Below are positions 23,401 to 35,358 of a DNA stretch of 64,000 bases, piece by piece. The translations under genes were made by a program, and so were the position numbers. The stretch's first letter is position 1, and every line of letters starts with the position of its first letter. Origin of the DNA: Lepidodermella squamata (Eukaryota > Gastrotricha); NCBI GenBank assembly GCA_047495785.1, contig JBLDXI010000105.1, positions 87,579 through 151,578 on the forward strand, in the 5' to 3' direction. Under the pieces are notes generated by a model. It was not told where the DNA came from and ran no database searches. It saw only the letters and a list, made by a program, of their open reading frames with translations.

Positions 23401-26400
23401 GGGACAATCATGAGAGGAATTTAGAATCTAAAATTTCAAAACTGAGGGCACCTGACAAAAAACTTAGGGTGCTCGAAAAAATGCCTGAAATCAGCTAAGC
23501 GGATAGGACGATTTCGGCCAGCGGATAGGACGATTTCGGCCAGTTTTCGTACAGCCTTAACGGTGATAGACAAAGACAAAGACAAACGGATTTCAAAATC
23601 GCGACCAGGGCCTTACCCATATAACTGCCGCCAAATATTTTTTCTCCCGCAGATAAATAATTCCGCCATAAAGGTAAAGGGGCCTTAAGGACTTACGTGA
23701 TACCGGTCCGGGGCATTGTGTAGCGACTTCCATCGCCAAATATTGGCTCAGATAGCCGTGAAAGACGCTGATGCATGCCATTTCGCCACGCATGACGTAA
23801 TTCCAGTAAACGTCATAAGCCAAGCCGATGCGTTGAAGCGGCGGGGGCCTCGAATCGGGCATAGCCCTGCTGGCGACTCGGATGCCATCGTAGAATCCGT
23901 CGTAACGCATAGCTCCAGGGGTCATGTCGAAGGACATCATATGGTGCCGCCATACGTTGAAAAACGTGCTAACATTGCTTGCAGATGCTGGATACGCAGT
24001 GTAGGTAGTCGTAGTGGGACCGTACAACATCCCACTGTAGGCGATGGAGTTGGGTGTATACGGTCGAATGAAAATTTTCGAATTATCCGTTGATACCTCA
24101 TTGAGAGTAACTACTGGTATTGCTACGTTATTGCCGGTTTCCTTGCTGTAGAAAAATAGCCCAATCGTGTAAGGTGTTGGATTAGACACGCCCTGGCCAA
24201 AGCATAGGTCTTTTCGGCCAGCTACCGAGAAGTAGTAATTCGCCGATGAGTTACTTTGCAGGCCCCAAACGTCATTCGTGTTTCCTCGCCAAGGATAACC
24301 ACTTCCTGTACAAATAAACACATTCGAGTAAAAAAATCTGCCTCAGTCGTAATTTCCTTACCCGTTTTGCGAATACACAGCGCATAAGAGATCTTTTTTA
24401 CCCGCATTCACCTAATTATTCATTTTATTTAGTTATAATTTGGATCAGGGACGGATATTAAATTTCTAATCCGCCACAGACGGTCAACAATGCATTTTCA
24501 AACTTCTGACTATGGTCAGTGCTGCAATCTCTCAAGTAGAGAATTGTTGAATTTTAGTTTAATATTTGCTTCATAGGTCTGCATTTACAATCTCTCAACA
24601 ATCATTCAATCTTCTGGCAAGAGCGAGGATCGTCGTAACTTTAGCAAAAATGTAAAGCAAGTTAATTTCAGTCCTTTGAGTACAACCGCCCCCGTCCAGG
24701 CGTTATGAAATTTCTGAAAAAAGCAAGGCCCCCCCTAATGTTTTGGAAATTTCGGGCTCAAAATGGCTCGAATCAGCCCCTCAGAGCTGGAAATAGTCCA
24801 TCCAGAGTTGACAATTTTTCGAGAAATTTAGGAAATTTAGGAAATTTATGCCGTTTGAGAAAAAGGCATGCTTTCAAAATGTACCGGCATTCCAATTGTT
24901 AGACGTGATAACATCACCGGCCGAAGGATTCGTGACAGAACTAGAGCCGTAAGAGCCGTCGAAAGGAACGCTCGCAGCAGCAGTCATGTCATCGGTCGAA
25001 GTCAATGGGCATCTTTTCAAAGAAGCCATTTGCCTGCGATTCAACGCTGCCTTGTAAAATTGAAGGCAAGCAACATTGATTGGCATCGAACCCCCAACTC
25101 GAAACGGGCTAGAATTGGTCTGAAGGCCGTTGGAACATGGAAATGATATCACAGAACTCCCTAAGCCATCGAGAACCAGAAGCAGGGTCCCAGCCTCACT
25201 GTCGTAGATCAGGCCTATATAAGCCCAATGATTAGGCATCGGTTGCAACGTGGTTGTGAAATTCGTGGTAGTTGATACGGCAGCACTTCGACACTTCACG
25301 CAAACTGCTAATTTACCACCGGAAATGAATAGATAGATTCCGGGATTTGTAGCTGAGGTGTACCAGCCCAGAATCACGCCATCAGCAGCAGTGGGCTGCA
25401 TTATGTGAAGTAGAATAGTGAACGAATACTGGAGGTCGAGAATATTGCCAGGGGCAGTGTTAATCTGCATCTGCAGATTGTCACTCGCTGTTGCAAGATT
25501 CCAAGCTCTGAAATGCCGATCAAATAGGAAAATATGCCTTCAATTATGAGAAAAAAACATACGTTGAAGTATATCCATAGATTTTCGAGCATTGAGGGCT
25601 GCCATTCGAAGTGAAACTCGGTGCTTGACCAGTCACGTCGTTCATGGTACAAGCAAAGGGATAAATAGCAAGGGGCGTTGGGGCTAGAATAGCAAAATCA
25701 ATTTATTGATTTCTCGCCGAATGTGATACTTACTCATCCACGGGCATCGTGAGGCTTGTTCAATCTCAGACTGATCGAGGCCTCGCTTGTAGAACTGCAT
25801 GCAGGCGATGCGGCCACTCCAATTGCCGCGAATTTCGAAATACTCAGTTAGCATGAAAACGTCCGGGGCCAGGCAGCCCTGGTAGTTAACAGCTCGATCG
25901 TACGTGTCGTAGTAGACGCGACTCACGCCACTTCGACAGTCGACAGTTAGGGCAAAGAAGAACCAGCGATCGTACGGCGCAGCAGCGTTCTTCAAAGGCC
26001 ACTGCCAGCTGCTTGTCGGACTAGTCGTGAAGTCAACAGTTATCTCGCGCGTTGCCTTGAAACGTATGTTAAACCTCCATGTCCCAGGTGTCCTGTTCGC
26101 TAACGTTTTAACACAAAACCCCGGCAACTTTATAATGACTCACCAGCTTTTAGCCTTGCATTTCATCGGGAAAAACTCGCCAGTAGTTCCAGTACTTGGG
26201 AAGTAAAGCCAAGCTGCGTAAGTCCAGCCGTTGTTCAGATCTATCATATTGATGTTATTTGTTCGAACAAGAATCGCCTGATCTGTCCCTGGCCACTGCA
26301 GAGCCCCAAGAGGCCGACCATCGAACCCAGCCATGTAGCTCATACTCGGCGGAACAATGGCGTGATTGCCGTTACTAGACAAATCATCGCCACCTCGCAT

Positions 26401-28416
26401 GTAGTCGAAGAGCCACAGGCCATCAGGGTTCAGAGTGACAGCGCCCGGTAAATTGGGTGTCACAATTTCCACCGAAGTTATCGTTCTATTCTCGCCCAAG
26501 CCAATCGTGACATAGGGGCGGCCTGAATTCGCTGGGCTCCCAGTAATCCTAGAGCAGTTCTGCTGGTGCTGTAGCCGAACATCTCGCTTCTGGGTGATCG
26601 CATTGGTTGCAGATAGCGTTGAATCGAATGCCGAGTATGAAGTGCCTGCCCCGCTTGCTATGTTTCGCGAGTACACGGGTGTTGCTAGATAAAATTGATT
26701 AAATGTAACAATTAATTAAATAACTTGAACGCGAACTCACTCTTGCATCCAAGCAACTCAAATCGGTAGCAATTAGTCGGTGAAAGAAATATTGGAATAA
26801 TTTTGAAAAATTGGGCAATAATAACGTTCAGGAACATGTTGACTACTACATTCTTCGCATCAGTATTGCCAGTAAATCCCAACGACCCCGAGGCATCTTG
26901 AAGCTGGAGCCAGTTGTCCATTGCCGTCGCCTTGTATTCATAGGCAAATGCAATTACCCATGAGTTCAGCCGAGCACATCCTTGAACGAGAACCGCCCTA
27001 ATGAAGATCTGCTTTCTAAGGTCGATCGTCAAGCTGTTGTAGTTGTTAACAGCGGCCAACCCCCAATTCAGCCGGGAAAAGTAGCTTTGGGATATGTAAT
27101 CTGTGGTTGTAATTTGGCCATCGGCAATGTCTCCATTTTCGATGCCAAGAGGATCCAAGCAATTTGCGGCGCAGCCGTATATACGAAACCGGGCACATCG
27201 ATAGTAAATGCCCGTCCCGTTTTCGGCATAAATTACAGCACGGAAGTGACGCAGCATAACTGGCCGATAGAGCTCGAAAGTGACTATCTCGCCAATAGTA
27301 CCATTAACCAGCTAAGAAATAGAATAGAAATAGAAACAAGAATTCGGAACACAAATAGCAACGCCTAAAGTTTGCGAGAGGTCAATTTGAGTGGGCGATG
27401 CAAACTGCTAACTAATGTTACATCCACTTCGAGGTCTAAAATTGATTAAAGAATTGAGAAAGGGCTATGAATAATATTTTTTGCGGTAACATTTACAATC
27501 AACAATCGTGAAATGTCTACAAGTAATCGCAAAAAAATCAATTTAATTTGCACAATTTGTTGAATCATTATATTATTTACTGTGAATGGTGGGTACACAT
27601 TGTTCATTGCCATATGAAGTAAAATGATGTGCATACCTGTAGAATTCCGCGTCCTGACATGAGTTGCAGATATTGACCGTCGTCTAAACTGTACTCAATC
27701 CGCATTGAGCTGATGCAGCTAGCGTCAGTGCAATGATACTCCATCTTGGTCAGCCAGGCATAGCGTTGCAGGTCGATTTTGAACCAAGATCCAATGGGTG
27801 GCGACATCGTTAGGCACGCGTGGCTCAAATGGCCCGATGTGATTCGAGCGTAGCATGACGGTTCTCTAGCCAGGGTGTACCCTGTCGCCGTCAGGTTGTT
27901 AACCGATGAAGACGAGTAGCCGAGGTCGCTGATGTAACTCGTGTCGTAGTCGAGTGTTTCCACTGCACGCGTCGGCGTGGGATCACTCGCATACTCTTTC
28001 CAGCAAGTTGGCCGGCTGACTTCACGCCTGATCGCATTGAAGTACCAACTCGTCACGCACTGATTGCTCGAACACTGCGCCGATTTCGCTAGTTGACTAC
28101 GCCCAGTTAGTGTCATTGAAGTGAAGTCAGAGTTCACCACGAGTCTCGCGACACTCGACCCCTCCGGCGAGATGCTGTACAGCAGGCACGTATTTGTACT
28201 TTTTCGAAACTGCAGCGATTGGCACTGCGGATTGCTTGAACAAAACGCAGCGCATATCGATTCTTCCTGTGCTGATTTTGTAAGAATTGTGTGGCTATTT
28301 AGGTTAGGCAGGCCACTTGCCGTAGTCGGACTGATTACTTTATTTTCATAGCGTTGGAAATGCGATCCACACGCGACGGAAGAAGCGAGGAGTAGCAACG
28401 TAACCAAACGCTTCAT
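20472..28416 (-). CDS. Secreted mosaic protein: PAN/apple-like, discoidin (F5/8C), LamG-like and F-lectin-like domains
   Basis: Exons (minus): 28416-27637, 27311-26741, 26684-26196, 26099-25734, 25683-25563, 25507-24885, 24305-23697, 22209-21863, 21806-21668 and 21616-20472; all phases fit, giving about 1730 residues. MKRLVTLLLLASSVACG is a signal peptide. A cysteine pattern ICAAFCSSNPQCQSLQF fits a PAN/apple fold. Discoidin domains follow; the second opens with the typical CLDPLGIENGDIADGQIT. Three LamG/pentraxin-like units come next, each ending near ACMQFYKR or ACLQFYKA or ACISVFHG. Two more discoidin-like units and a C-terminal F-type-lectin-like part (CENGAIIGRFLTIVGA) end the chain. There is no transmembrane segment, so a secreted or matrix adhesion protein is inferred. 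Uncertain points: the donor at 26196, and a 51-base in-frame stretch (21617-21667) that could be intron or coding. Confidence 0.75.
22246..22656. mobile_element. hAT-like palindromic element in an intron of the mosaic gene
   Basis: Inverted ends CATAGAGAAAAAAATGACCA and their complement bound a 411-base element; a second internal palindrome joins TCTCAAAACGTATATCTCCG to its mirror. A perfect 8-bp direct repeat, GTTGCCAG, flanks it at 22238-22245 and 22657-22664. The 8-bp duplication fits hAT mobility. It sits in the long intron between exons 7 and 8. Confidence 0.8.
23499..23542. repeat. 22-bp tandem duplication
   Basis: GCGGATAGGACGATTTCGGC plus CA occurs twice without a gap in the same intron. 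Confidence 0.8.
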
Positions 28417-28524
28417 CTCGACAAAAAATGCGAAGAACTTGAGCGATGTAGTCGAAATGCGGCAGGCCACATAGCGATGATTGATTGAATCTAAAGGCGC
28501 TGGCTGAACGTGGTCATATCTCAT

Positions 28525-29719
28525 GTGATTACCCGGCGTATAGGTGGAATATGTATTCAGGAATTCGTAATTAGCCTGCTAAGGCGCAGTGGCGTTAGCA
28601 AATAAAAGGACTGGATCGAAAACATTTTTGCAGTAGATCCGAGAGGCGCCAGGTCTGATTTTGTCCAAAAAGCACATGCGAATAGTTTGACAGACAATCA
28701 GGCTGAATTTAATCTACTCACCAGGCACGAGTTGTTGCCGTTGGTGCGATGGTAAATTGTTAAATTGTTTATCAAACATTTTTCCAATTTTATTGATCGA
28801 AGGCAATTCATTTAGATGGAAAATTCACAGAATAATTACCTATACTATTAATTTCTTATTAAAACTTTTTTATCGTTCGAGAGATACTCGCTGGTTCAGA
28901 AGTTTCAGGAAAAAGATTGCTTCAGCTCAGTTTCTTATTTTCGATCAGAAGTAAACCAGCCGCTAAAACTGCTTGACTTTGTAATTCAGCCAGGCCAGAC
29001 CACAGCAACATCAGCCAAAGTGCAAATTCCGTCCGCTGTCGACTGCGAGTGGCTTCTTCTGACGCGAGAGTGGAATCTCGTCTCTCGAATGTATCGCCGT
29101 GTTGCTACGGCCTAAACCTAAAGCACTTGCCTCATCATGTCATTTTCAACTCCGTACTCCGCGAAATGGCGCGTCTTATTTCTTCTGCTGCTGCGATAGA
29201 TTGAACTAAAACAAGGGCCTCAACGCCTAATCACAAATGCATTGTCAAAGAGAGATAATAATGTCGAAATGTCATCAGTTATTGCTACCTCTGGATGAAG
29301 GTACCTAGGGGTGTGATTTTTTGCCGTGTTGCTATGTACGCTGTAAACTGTAAATATGTTGTCAGAGTTCATCTATATCGAATAAATGACTCGAAAAAAT
29401 CTATACGTTTTACCCAAAATTTTGCACAGATAATGACACAAAATTCTCTTGTTTAGCAGCTCGGAAGTTTTATGTCAGTTTCCAGCCCTGCAGCACAAGG
29501 AAAGAAAAGTCTGAAGATGACTCATGTTTTAATAAAACTGCCCTTGTCCAGGCGCTAAACTAAGAATCTATGACAATTTTTTGAATACATAACTGGAAAT
29601 TGTTCTGAATTTTATTCGGGCGATCCTGAATCCCACGGTTTCATAGGCTAGGCCAAATTTGTCTGAGAGGCAAGCCAGAGAAGACACAGTGTAAGCAGAT
29701 GTTGTTACACTTTAAATTT
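28525..29719. other. Gene-free stretch
   Basis: Intergenic DNA between the mosaic gene (reads leftwards from 28416) and receptor G. No TATA box, exon or inverted repeat is convincing. Confidence 0.35.
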
Positions 29720-31340
29720 TCACAGTTTGAAAGCCAATCTCACGACAGCTGATTCTGCTTCGACCTGACGCCGATGCGCAATGGCTGCACCGCTCTCGTT
29801 GAGCTTATCAGCAGCATCGCTCGCTAGTTTCTCAATCGTTTGAACACGGCCCCATGCTTGCTTAGGGTCGTCTTGGAAACGCCGCGAGCACACCAAAGAG
29901 AAAGCGTTGTCAATGCGTCGCTTAACATTATCCATTCGAGGACTCCTCCTGTCATCGAATCCTAAAGAGCAAAATGATCCTTTAATTGGCACAGGAACAC
30001 AAAGCCCAATCCCCACTCCTCTGATATCCTGAGTTTAAGAGGTCATTTGGCCATAAGAGCCAAAGTGAACTAAAACATCCTGCATTAGAATCGCCTTGAA
30101 TTTCAATTCTGGGAAATAACCAGTTTCTCGTTTTTTTCATCACCTCGTACCTTTCACGAATAGCCGAAACATGAAAAGGGCGATCTCCAGCATGGATGGA
30201 TCCCATTTGCCGACTTCAATTGCAAGCTTTTGCTCAGCCTCAACAGCGCACTGAAAGCAGATTTATTTAAAACAAAATATGGTCATATTAACCGCCTCAC
30301 CCGCATTTCTGGATTCAAGGCTAGAAAATAAGGCAGTACTTCTTGGCCAACCAAAATACTTCCACTTGTTGCTGGAAGTGCAGAGTAAGCAAGCGTGACG
30401 AGTTGCCACCCTTTCCGCATCATTTCGAAAGCTTCTTTATCGGGAATCTCAAAGGAGGCTGATGAAATTACATACAGACTCAAAATGGGTGTACATATGA
30501 AACTAGCGTGAAATGTGAAATAGCTTCAACTATTCACTCTAAAAATGAGAATAGTATTTACCCTGCATAAGTTTCGTGAACTCGAAGCCCAATCGCAAGA
30601 TCTCTGAGAGGTTCTCATGCATCAAGCCGAACATACATCGGGGGTCCGCAAACGCACTTTTTTCGATTGGCCTCCTCAGCGGCAGCTTCAATTCAAGAAA
30701 TGGCAAACAACCGTTAAATTGGTGCGGTCCATTACAATCTATAAACTCACGAATTCCAGATCATGCAATTGTGTTTGGGCGACAATCGCCAGTCTGAGCA
30801 CGTTTTCAACATCCTCTCCGTTGTAAATTGTTGGATTTTCAATGATAGAAGAATCCGGCGAGTCGTCGACTGCAATCGCATTTGTATCGGGGGAAAACGG
30901 GCCATCAAATTCTATCTTAGCCAGGTATTTGCCTGAAATGGAAAGAAAGTCATCAAAGATTGCTGGAAACCATAATCCAAGCAACAAGCAATCAAAAAAT
31001 CAAGCAAGACTAATAACAAATTATTACCACCAGAAAAAATAATGTTTACAAGATTCGGCAGTAGGCACCTAAGAAAAACGGGAAACTTATTCGGCTTACT
31101 TTTCATGCCTGCCTTCAAACAAGCTTGGAAGCGACACTTTGAGCAGTCGAAGCGTAGCGAGTAAATTCGGGTCTGCTTGCCATTTTCGCCGTGGTTGTGA
31201 GTCATGCTGCGCCATCTCTCGCAGTTTCGTCTGAAGAACTTCTGACAAGCCGAACACGCTCGGGGCTGATAATCCGTTCGAGGTGGCACTATCAACCCGC
31301 AAACTTTACACCTCGGCAGCGGCTGTTTTGATACATGCAT
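29720..31340 (-). CDS. Nuclear-receptor-like protein, copy G (six exons, intact)
   Basis: Minus-strand exons 31340-31100, 30932-30751, 30685-30562, 30458-30301, 30250-30151 and 29961-29720 join to 348 residues. Exon 1: CKVCGL, CSACQKFFRRNCERW, then T-H-N-H in place of C-N-H, and CSKCRFQACLKAGMKS. The second zinc module would therefore use H-x-H with C-x2-C, the most divergent of the cluster. Exon 2 shares NPTIYNGEDVEN with copy F. Exon 4 carries ASFEIPDKEAFEMM...GW. Exons 3-5 keep lengths 124/158/100. An ATG ten codons upstream is in frame; MHVSKQPLPRCKVC was preferred because it matches the starts of copies B and F. It is separated from the other copies by the Ly6 and mosaic genes. Confidence 0.85.
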
Positions 31341-31399
31341 TTTTCGGAAAATTGTTGATATGGGATTCACGCTTAATTCACGAATAACTGTGTCATACT

Positions 31400-31886
31400 T
31401 GTCAACTGTGTCAACTGTGAGAGCAACATCAGGCTGAAAGCGTCAGGGCTGAAAATCGATAAATAAGAGCTGTCATTTGAGATTTGAACTGTGACGCTGC
31501 GCCCAGTGAACTAGATATGTAGGCCGATCGATATTTCCAATTACAAGTAAAATTCGTTCACCACGTGTGCTCAAAGTTGAAACCGAAAGATTACTAGAAG
31601 CAACGCATTTTTCTGGAAATTTAAATTGCAGAATTAAATTATGACTGCATGGAAAGCTTGAGGGTACCGTTTACTAACTGAACACGAGATCAACAATGAG
31701 CTGTCCGTGATGTTAAGATAATCTGCGATCACGTTAATCACGTGTAACCCTGGACATTTCGTGCGTGACTGTGAGGTTTTTTGTTCAATAATAATTGTCG
31801 AAACCAGATTAGGACGTCCGGTTTAGAGCAAGAAAATTTGGTCTAAACGAACGCGCTTGGAATAGGAGATCTACTTGTACTTTTTT
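31400..31886. other. Gene-free stretch upstream of receptor G
   Basis: Contains AATCGATAAATAAG (31452-31465), about 110 bases upstream of the copy G start and similar to the motif before copies B, C and F. Nothing else is seen. Confidence 0.3.
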
Positions 31887-32077
31887 ATGACATCCAGCCA
31901 ATTTAATTTGGCATTTCACCCTGTTGAACAAAAAGCATTGCTTGAAAACAAGATTGAAACATTCAAATACGAAAATACGGCCTCTCCTAAAATGATGTGT
32001 GAGGGAAATTACATGTCACATATATTTCAGTATTAGCAATTTTAATCTTTTCACAACAAAACCCATCCTTACGTCAG

Positions 32078-32456
32078 GAGGCTGAAACCACTGGGATGGG
32101 AACTTTGTTAAACTCTCTTGCCAATATGCTGTGGACTTTGTTCGAACTGGGAAGTAAGGAAAAACAACTAAAGGTAGACTTCCTTCCGGATTGCAGTGTC
32201 ATGCCTCATCCTGGAGAGGCGTCACAGCGTGGAGCGTGTAGTGCGGATTTCCTAATGCACACATCCGAAATGTAAAAAATGTATGTTGAGGGTTCAACAA
32301 CTGAGAATCATGTTTCCTTTCCGTTCATTGCGCAGATTAGAAGATCAGATTGAGCGATTGCCGTTGGAGGATTTGAGAAATTGTAGGCGCTTACTAGAAT
32401 TTCAAATTCACTGGCATTCATTCGCGACGGAGAGTCTCAGCAGGTTCTTGTTCTAG
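32078..32456 (+). CDS. Possible end of a small unrecognised gene (two exons)
   Basis: An open frame from 32078 (starting EAETTGMGTLLNSLANMLW) splices at GAAAT|GTAAAA (exon end 32271) to 32336 (after CATTGCGCAG) and continues in frame LEDQIERLPLEDLRNCRRLL to TAG at 32454-32456. The intron is 64 bases with plausible sites, and both exons are open across their length. An ATG at 31887 opens MTSSQFNLAFHPVEQKALLE, but I could not join it with convincing sites. No family is recognised. It ends about 210 bases before the receptor at 32668. Confidence 0.25.
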
Positions 32457-32607
32457 CGGAGCCTCTGTTCTTGGTTGAGAGCCTATTTCGGAAAAAGGCG
32501 TGTCGAATTAAAAGTATTTCCGGGGCTGTGAAAGCTTGGTTGATCGCAGACAGAAATCCTCCAGCCGTAATTCCTGTTTAAATTGTTCAGCTAATGCATT
32601 GCGGGGG

Positions 32608-32615
32608 TATAAAAG
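32608..32615 (+). promoter_or_regulatory. TATA box of the class C receptor gene
   Basis: GGGGGTATAAAAGC places a canonical TATAAAAG 53 bases before the ATG at 32668. Transcription would begin about 25-30 bases downstream, near 32635-32645, which leaves a very short leader and excludes an upstream in-frame ATG at 32536. Confidence 0.7.
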
Positions 32616-32667
32616 CTTAGAAACACAGATTCTGCACTGCATCTCTCTTTTGAGACAAGCAATAAGA

Positions 32668-34974
32668 ATGAACAACATCTTACTGATTTTTTCTCTGGTG
32701 CACATTGGCATGGCTCAACAACCAAACAACTTGCTGATACTGACCCAACTGCCGCCAATTCAGCGGTGCAATTTCGCGATAGGCCAGGTCGAAGAAACCG
32801 TCAACGAACGCACCTTGCTGCCTGGCTATCGCGTCAAATTTGTGATCAAGGACGAGGTGATGTTCAGTGCTAACGCCGCTATGGAGGGTGTTAAATTCGT
32901 GGATGAAAACTTGCTATCAAGCGAAAACTTCATATCCCCAATTACTGTTGGCACAATCGCAGCTGCTGGCTGCAGAGCTTGGGGCTCCATTGCCAATTAC
33001 ATGAACATGGTGATGATCGCGGCGGCGTGCACTGCGCCAAGCCTCATAGCTAGGCGGGATCTCTACCCCAACATGTACCGCGTTCGAGGTCCGGCTGATC
33101 TCGGCCTGATCGCACGTCTCCATTTCATCACGCAATTCACGCCTTGGAACAAGCTGGCAATCATCGCAGAGATAGGAAATCCACATTCGGTTCAAACAGC
33201 TAGCTTCTTTCATGAAGTTGCAACGAAAGCTGGTATCAAAGTCCAGCACTTCGAGGCGTATCACGAACTTACTGACGAGCTTCTGCAACTTATGTTGAAA
33301 AGCGACGTCAGAATCTTCGCGCTTGACATCGCGTCGTCTGCTGAAGTAACAATAGGTTTCCTATGCCAAGCCTACAAAAACGGGATAACTGGGCGTCGGT
33401 TCATGTTTTTCATCCAAGCGATCGTATTTTTGGATCCCTCGCCTACACAAGTTTTTCCCCGCGGCTGCACTAGGGATCATTACCTCGAGCAATTGAAATC
33501 GCTCGTGATTATCGGCTCGATCGACGCTGCTCCTATTGTATCGTCCAGATTCGACGAATTGGGAAACACGCAAGTTGCATTTGAGAAGGTCCTAGCAGAA
33601 CGGGGCCAAAATCTGTCAAGAAGTGGTGAGTTGTTTCGAGGTTCTTGCTACGACGCGGCTCTTCTGGCTGTGGTCGCGCTCAATGAAACCGAGAAGAAGC
33701 TTTCTGCATTAAACATGAGTCTCAAAGATTACCGAGCGCAACCGCAGCTTGTTATGAAGATTGCGAATCAATCTGTCAGCTCGATCAGATACGAAAGCTT
33801 GAGATACGCCAACTTTCGCTACTCGAACCGCCTCGAGTGGGACTACGAGCCTCAAGTTGTCATGACGTGGGAGCAGGGCAAAGGCCTCGTCGTTCGCTAC
33901 GTCGGAAATTTGATGCCGAATGCAACGAATTTGAAGACGACTAACATTTTTACGTTCACAACTATTCAACCCATGACAGTGCTGCCTCACGACTCGCCTG
34001 CTGTTGTCATCCAGGAAGAAGGTGTGCCATTGCCGGTTTACGTTATCCTTGCCATTGTTGCAACGGGTTTGTTCATATATCAAGCTGTATTCGTTGCCAA
34101 GAAATACGTTTTCGACAAAACGATACGGAAACGCATGGTGAAGAACTTACTCTCCTTGACGAGCTATTTCCTGTTTTCGCTGTCTGTTCTGTTGATAGCT
34201 ACGCCGTTCAACTTGCGTTCAAATATTGTTTGTCGATCAGCTACAGTTGCACTTGCTATAGGTGTTTCAATGTTTTTGAGCGGCTTAGTGATTAGTGTCA
34301 TCAGTTACTTCAACGTTGTGGCGGCACAGCACCCCAAATATAGAGACAAGAGGCCAAAGTCGAGGCTACAACGCACGAAAACAGCCGGCACGACCTGTTT
34401 CACTGATGTATCTGTCAAGTCCGAGCAAATCGATTTGATTGACGTTGAAGTTGGGTCGAAACGTTTGGCGGCATTGACGCTGCTCGCAACAGCGATCAGT
34501 CTCGCCGTGGTCTTAGCCTGGCTGATAGCAGACCCTGTTGTAGCAATTTCAGCCGAAGATTCTGCTGCTCAGTATAACGAAATCGATGACTCTTACTTGA
34601 TAACTCGCGAGAAGATTTGCCGGTCGAACTGGGCAATGGCTTGGATAGGATTCCTAGCCAGCTTCAACTTCGCCTTGATTCTCATTGGCTTGATTTTTGT
34701 CTTGAAATTTCAACCAATGATGCGACAATTGAAAATGTACCCCGCTATAAAAGCGGCAAATGTTTCGATGGGCGTTGCAGCAACACTGTACGGCGCGTCG
34801 GTGGCCATTGGCTATCTGATGGCGCCCAGTTTTCAATACGACATACTGTTGTCGGTTTTCCTGATTGCCGGTTCGGCTTCGAGCAGTTTTCTGCAGCGAA
34901 TGGGTGAAACTGAAAATAATCGGAATGAAGTTGACCCAAAAGCAACTCGTAGCAACAATTTGAGCAACATATAA
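32668..34974 (+). CDS. Class C (GABA-B-like) seven-transmembrane receptor, single exon
   Basis: 768 residues without an intron. MNNILLIFSLVHIGMAQQ is a signal peptide. Residues about 20-420 resemble the periplasmic-binding-protein-like ligand domain (ANF receptor fold): ACTAPSLIARRDLYPNMYRV is the typical loop. There is no cysteine-rich linker, as in GABA-B and unlike glutamate receptors. Seven hydrophobic segments start with VYVILAIVATGLFIYQAVFV (about residue 457), NLLSLTSYFLFSLSVLLIAT and ATVALAIGVSMFLSGLVISV, continue through LLATAISLAVVLAWLIADP and GFLASFNFALILIGLIFVL, and end in YDILLSVFLIAGSASSSFL. The loop ICRSNW before TM5 also fits class C. It probably acts at the plasma membrane through G proteins; the ligand is unknown. 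Being intronless is odd here and suggests retroposition, but no poly(A) tract or target repeat is visible. The start follows from the TATA box and signal peptide. Confidence 0.85.
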   Translation: MNNILLIFSLVHIGMAQQPNNLLILTQLPPIQRCNFAIGQVEETVNERTLLPGYRVKFVIKDEVMFSANAAMEGVKFVDENLLSSENFISPITVGTIAAAGCRAWGSIANYMNMVMIAAACTAPSLIARRDLYPNMYRVRGPADLGLIARLHFITQFTPWNKLAIIAEIGNPHSVQTASFFHEVATKAGIKVQHFEAYHELTDELLQLMLKSDVRIFALDIASSAEVTIGFLCQAYKNGITGRRFMFFIQAIVFLDPSPTQVFPRGCTRDHYLEQLKSLVIIGSIDAAPIVSSRFDELGNTQVAFEKVLAERGQNLSRSGELFRGSCYDAALLAVVALNETEKKLSALNMSLKDYRAQPQLVMKIANQSVSSIRYESLRYANFRYSNRLEWDYEPQVVMTWEQGKGLVVRYVGNLMPNATNLKTTNIFTFTTIQPMTVLPHDSPAVVIQEEGVPLPVYVILAIVATGLFIYQAVFVAKKYVFDKTIRKRMVKNLLSLTSYFLFSLSVLLIATPFNLRSNIVCRSATVALAIGVSMFLSGLVISVISYFNVVAAQHPKYRDKRPKSRLQRTKTAGTTCFTDVSVKSEQIDLIDVEVGSKRLAALTLLATAISLAVVLAWLIADPVVAISAEDSAAQYNEIDDSYLITREKICRSNWAMAWIGFLASFNFALILIGLIFVLKFQPMMRQLKMYPAIKAANVSMGVAATLYGASVAIGYLMAPSFQYDILLSVFLIAGSASSSFLQRMGETENNRNEVDPKATRSNNLSNI

Positions 34975-35234
34975 CACTTCTTACATGCCACGAGTGAATA
35001 TCAGTCAATGAATCATTTTTGATTTTTGAACGACAAATCACTGATTATCGATTATCGACTTTGAAATCTAGCAACTTTTCTCACCTGACTTCGTAGAATT
35101 CATAATATTCGAAAGTTTCAAAAGAAATTCAATTTATTGATTCTTGTTGTTGATGTTCCTGAATGATGAATTCGAAGTAGAACCATCTCATTTCAATCAG
35201 TCACGATGGGACGGGATTCATTGAGTCTCCACAG

Positions 35235-35358
35235 CACAGACCGGCACGAAATAAGCTGAAATAAGCTGGCAAATGATTTAAGTGGATTTCAGCTTAGAGT
35301 TTTTCCAACTTATGAAATCGGTTCCAGCACATTTCAGCTTATTTCGTGCCGGTCTGTG
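35235..35358. mobile_element. Short MITE with 28-base inverted ends
   Basis: CACAGACCGGCACGAAATAA at the left end and its complement at the right end (35331-35358) are perfect across 28 bases in a 124-base element. Non-coding. Confidence 0.7.

Noticed and set aside
31887-31999. MTSSQFNLAFHPVEQK exon as first exon of the 32.1-32.5 kb gene
   Set aside because: The only in-frame join needs a 32-base intron; other sites give stops.
32536-32667. Upstream in-frame ATG for the class C receptor (44 extra residues)
   Set aside because: It lies upstream of the TATA box and would bury the signal peptide; the ATG at 32668 fits promoter and secretion.
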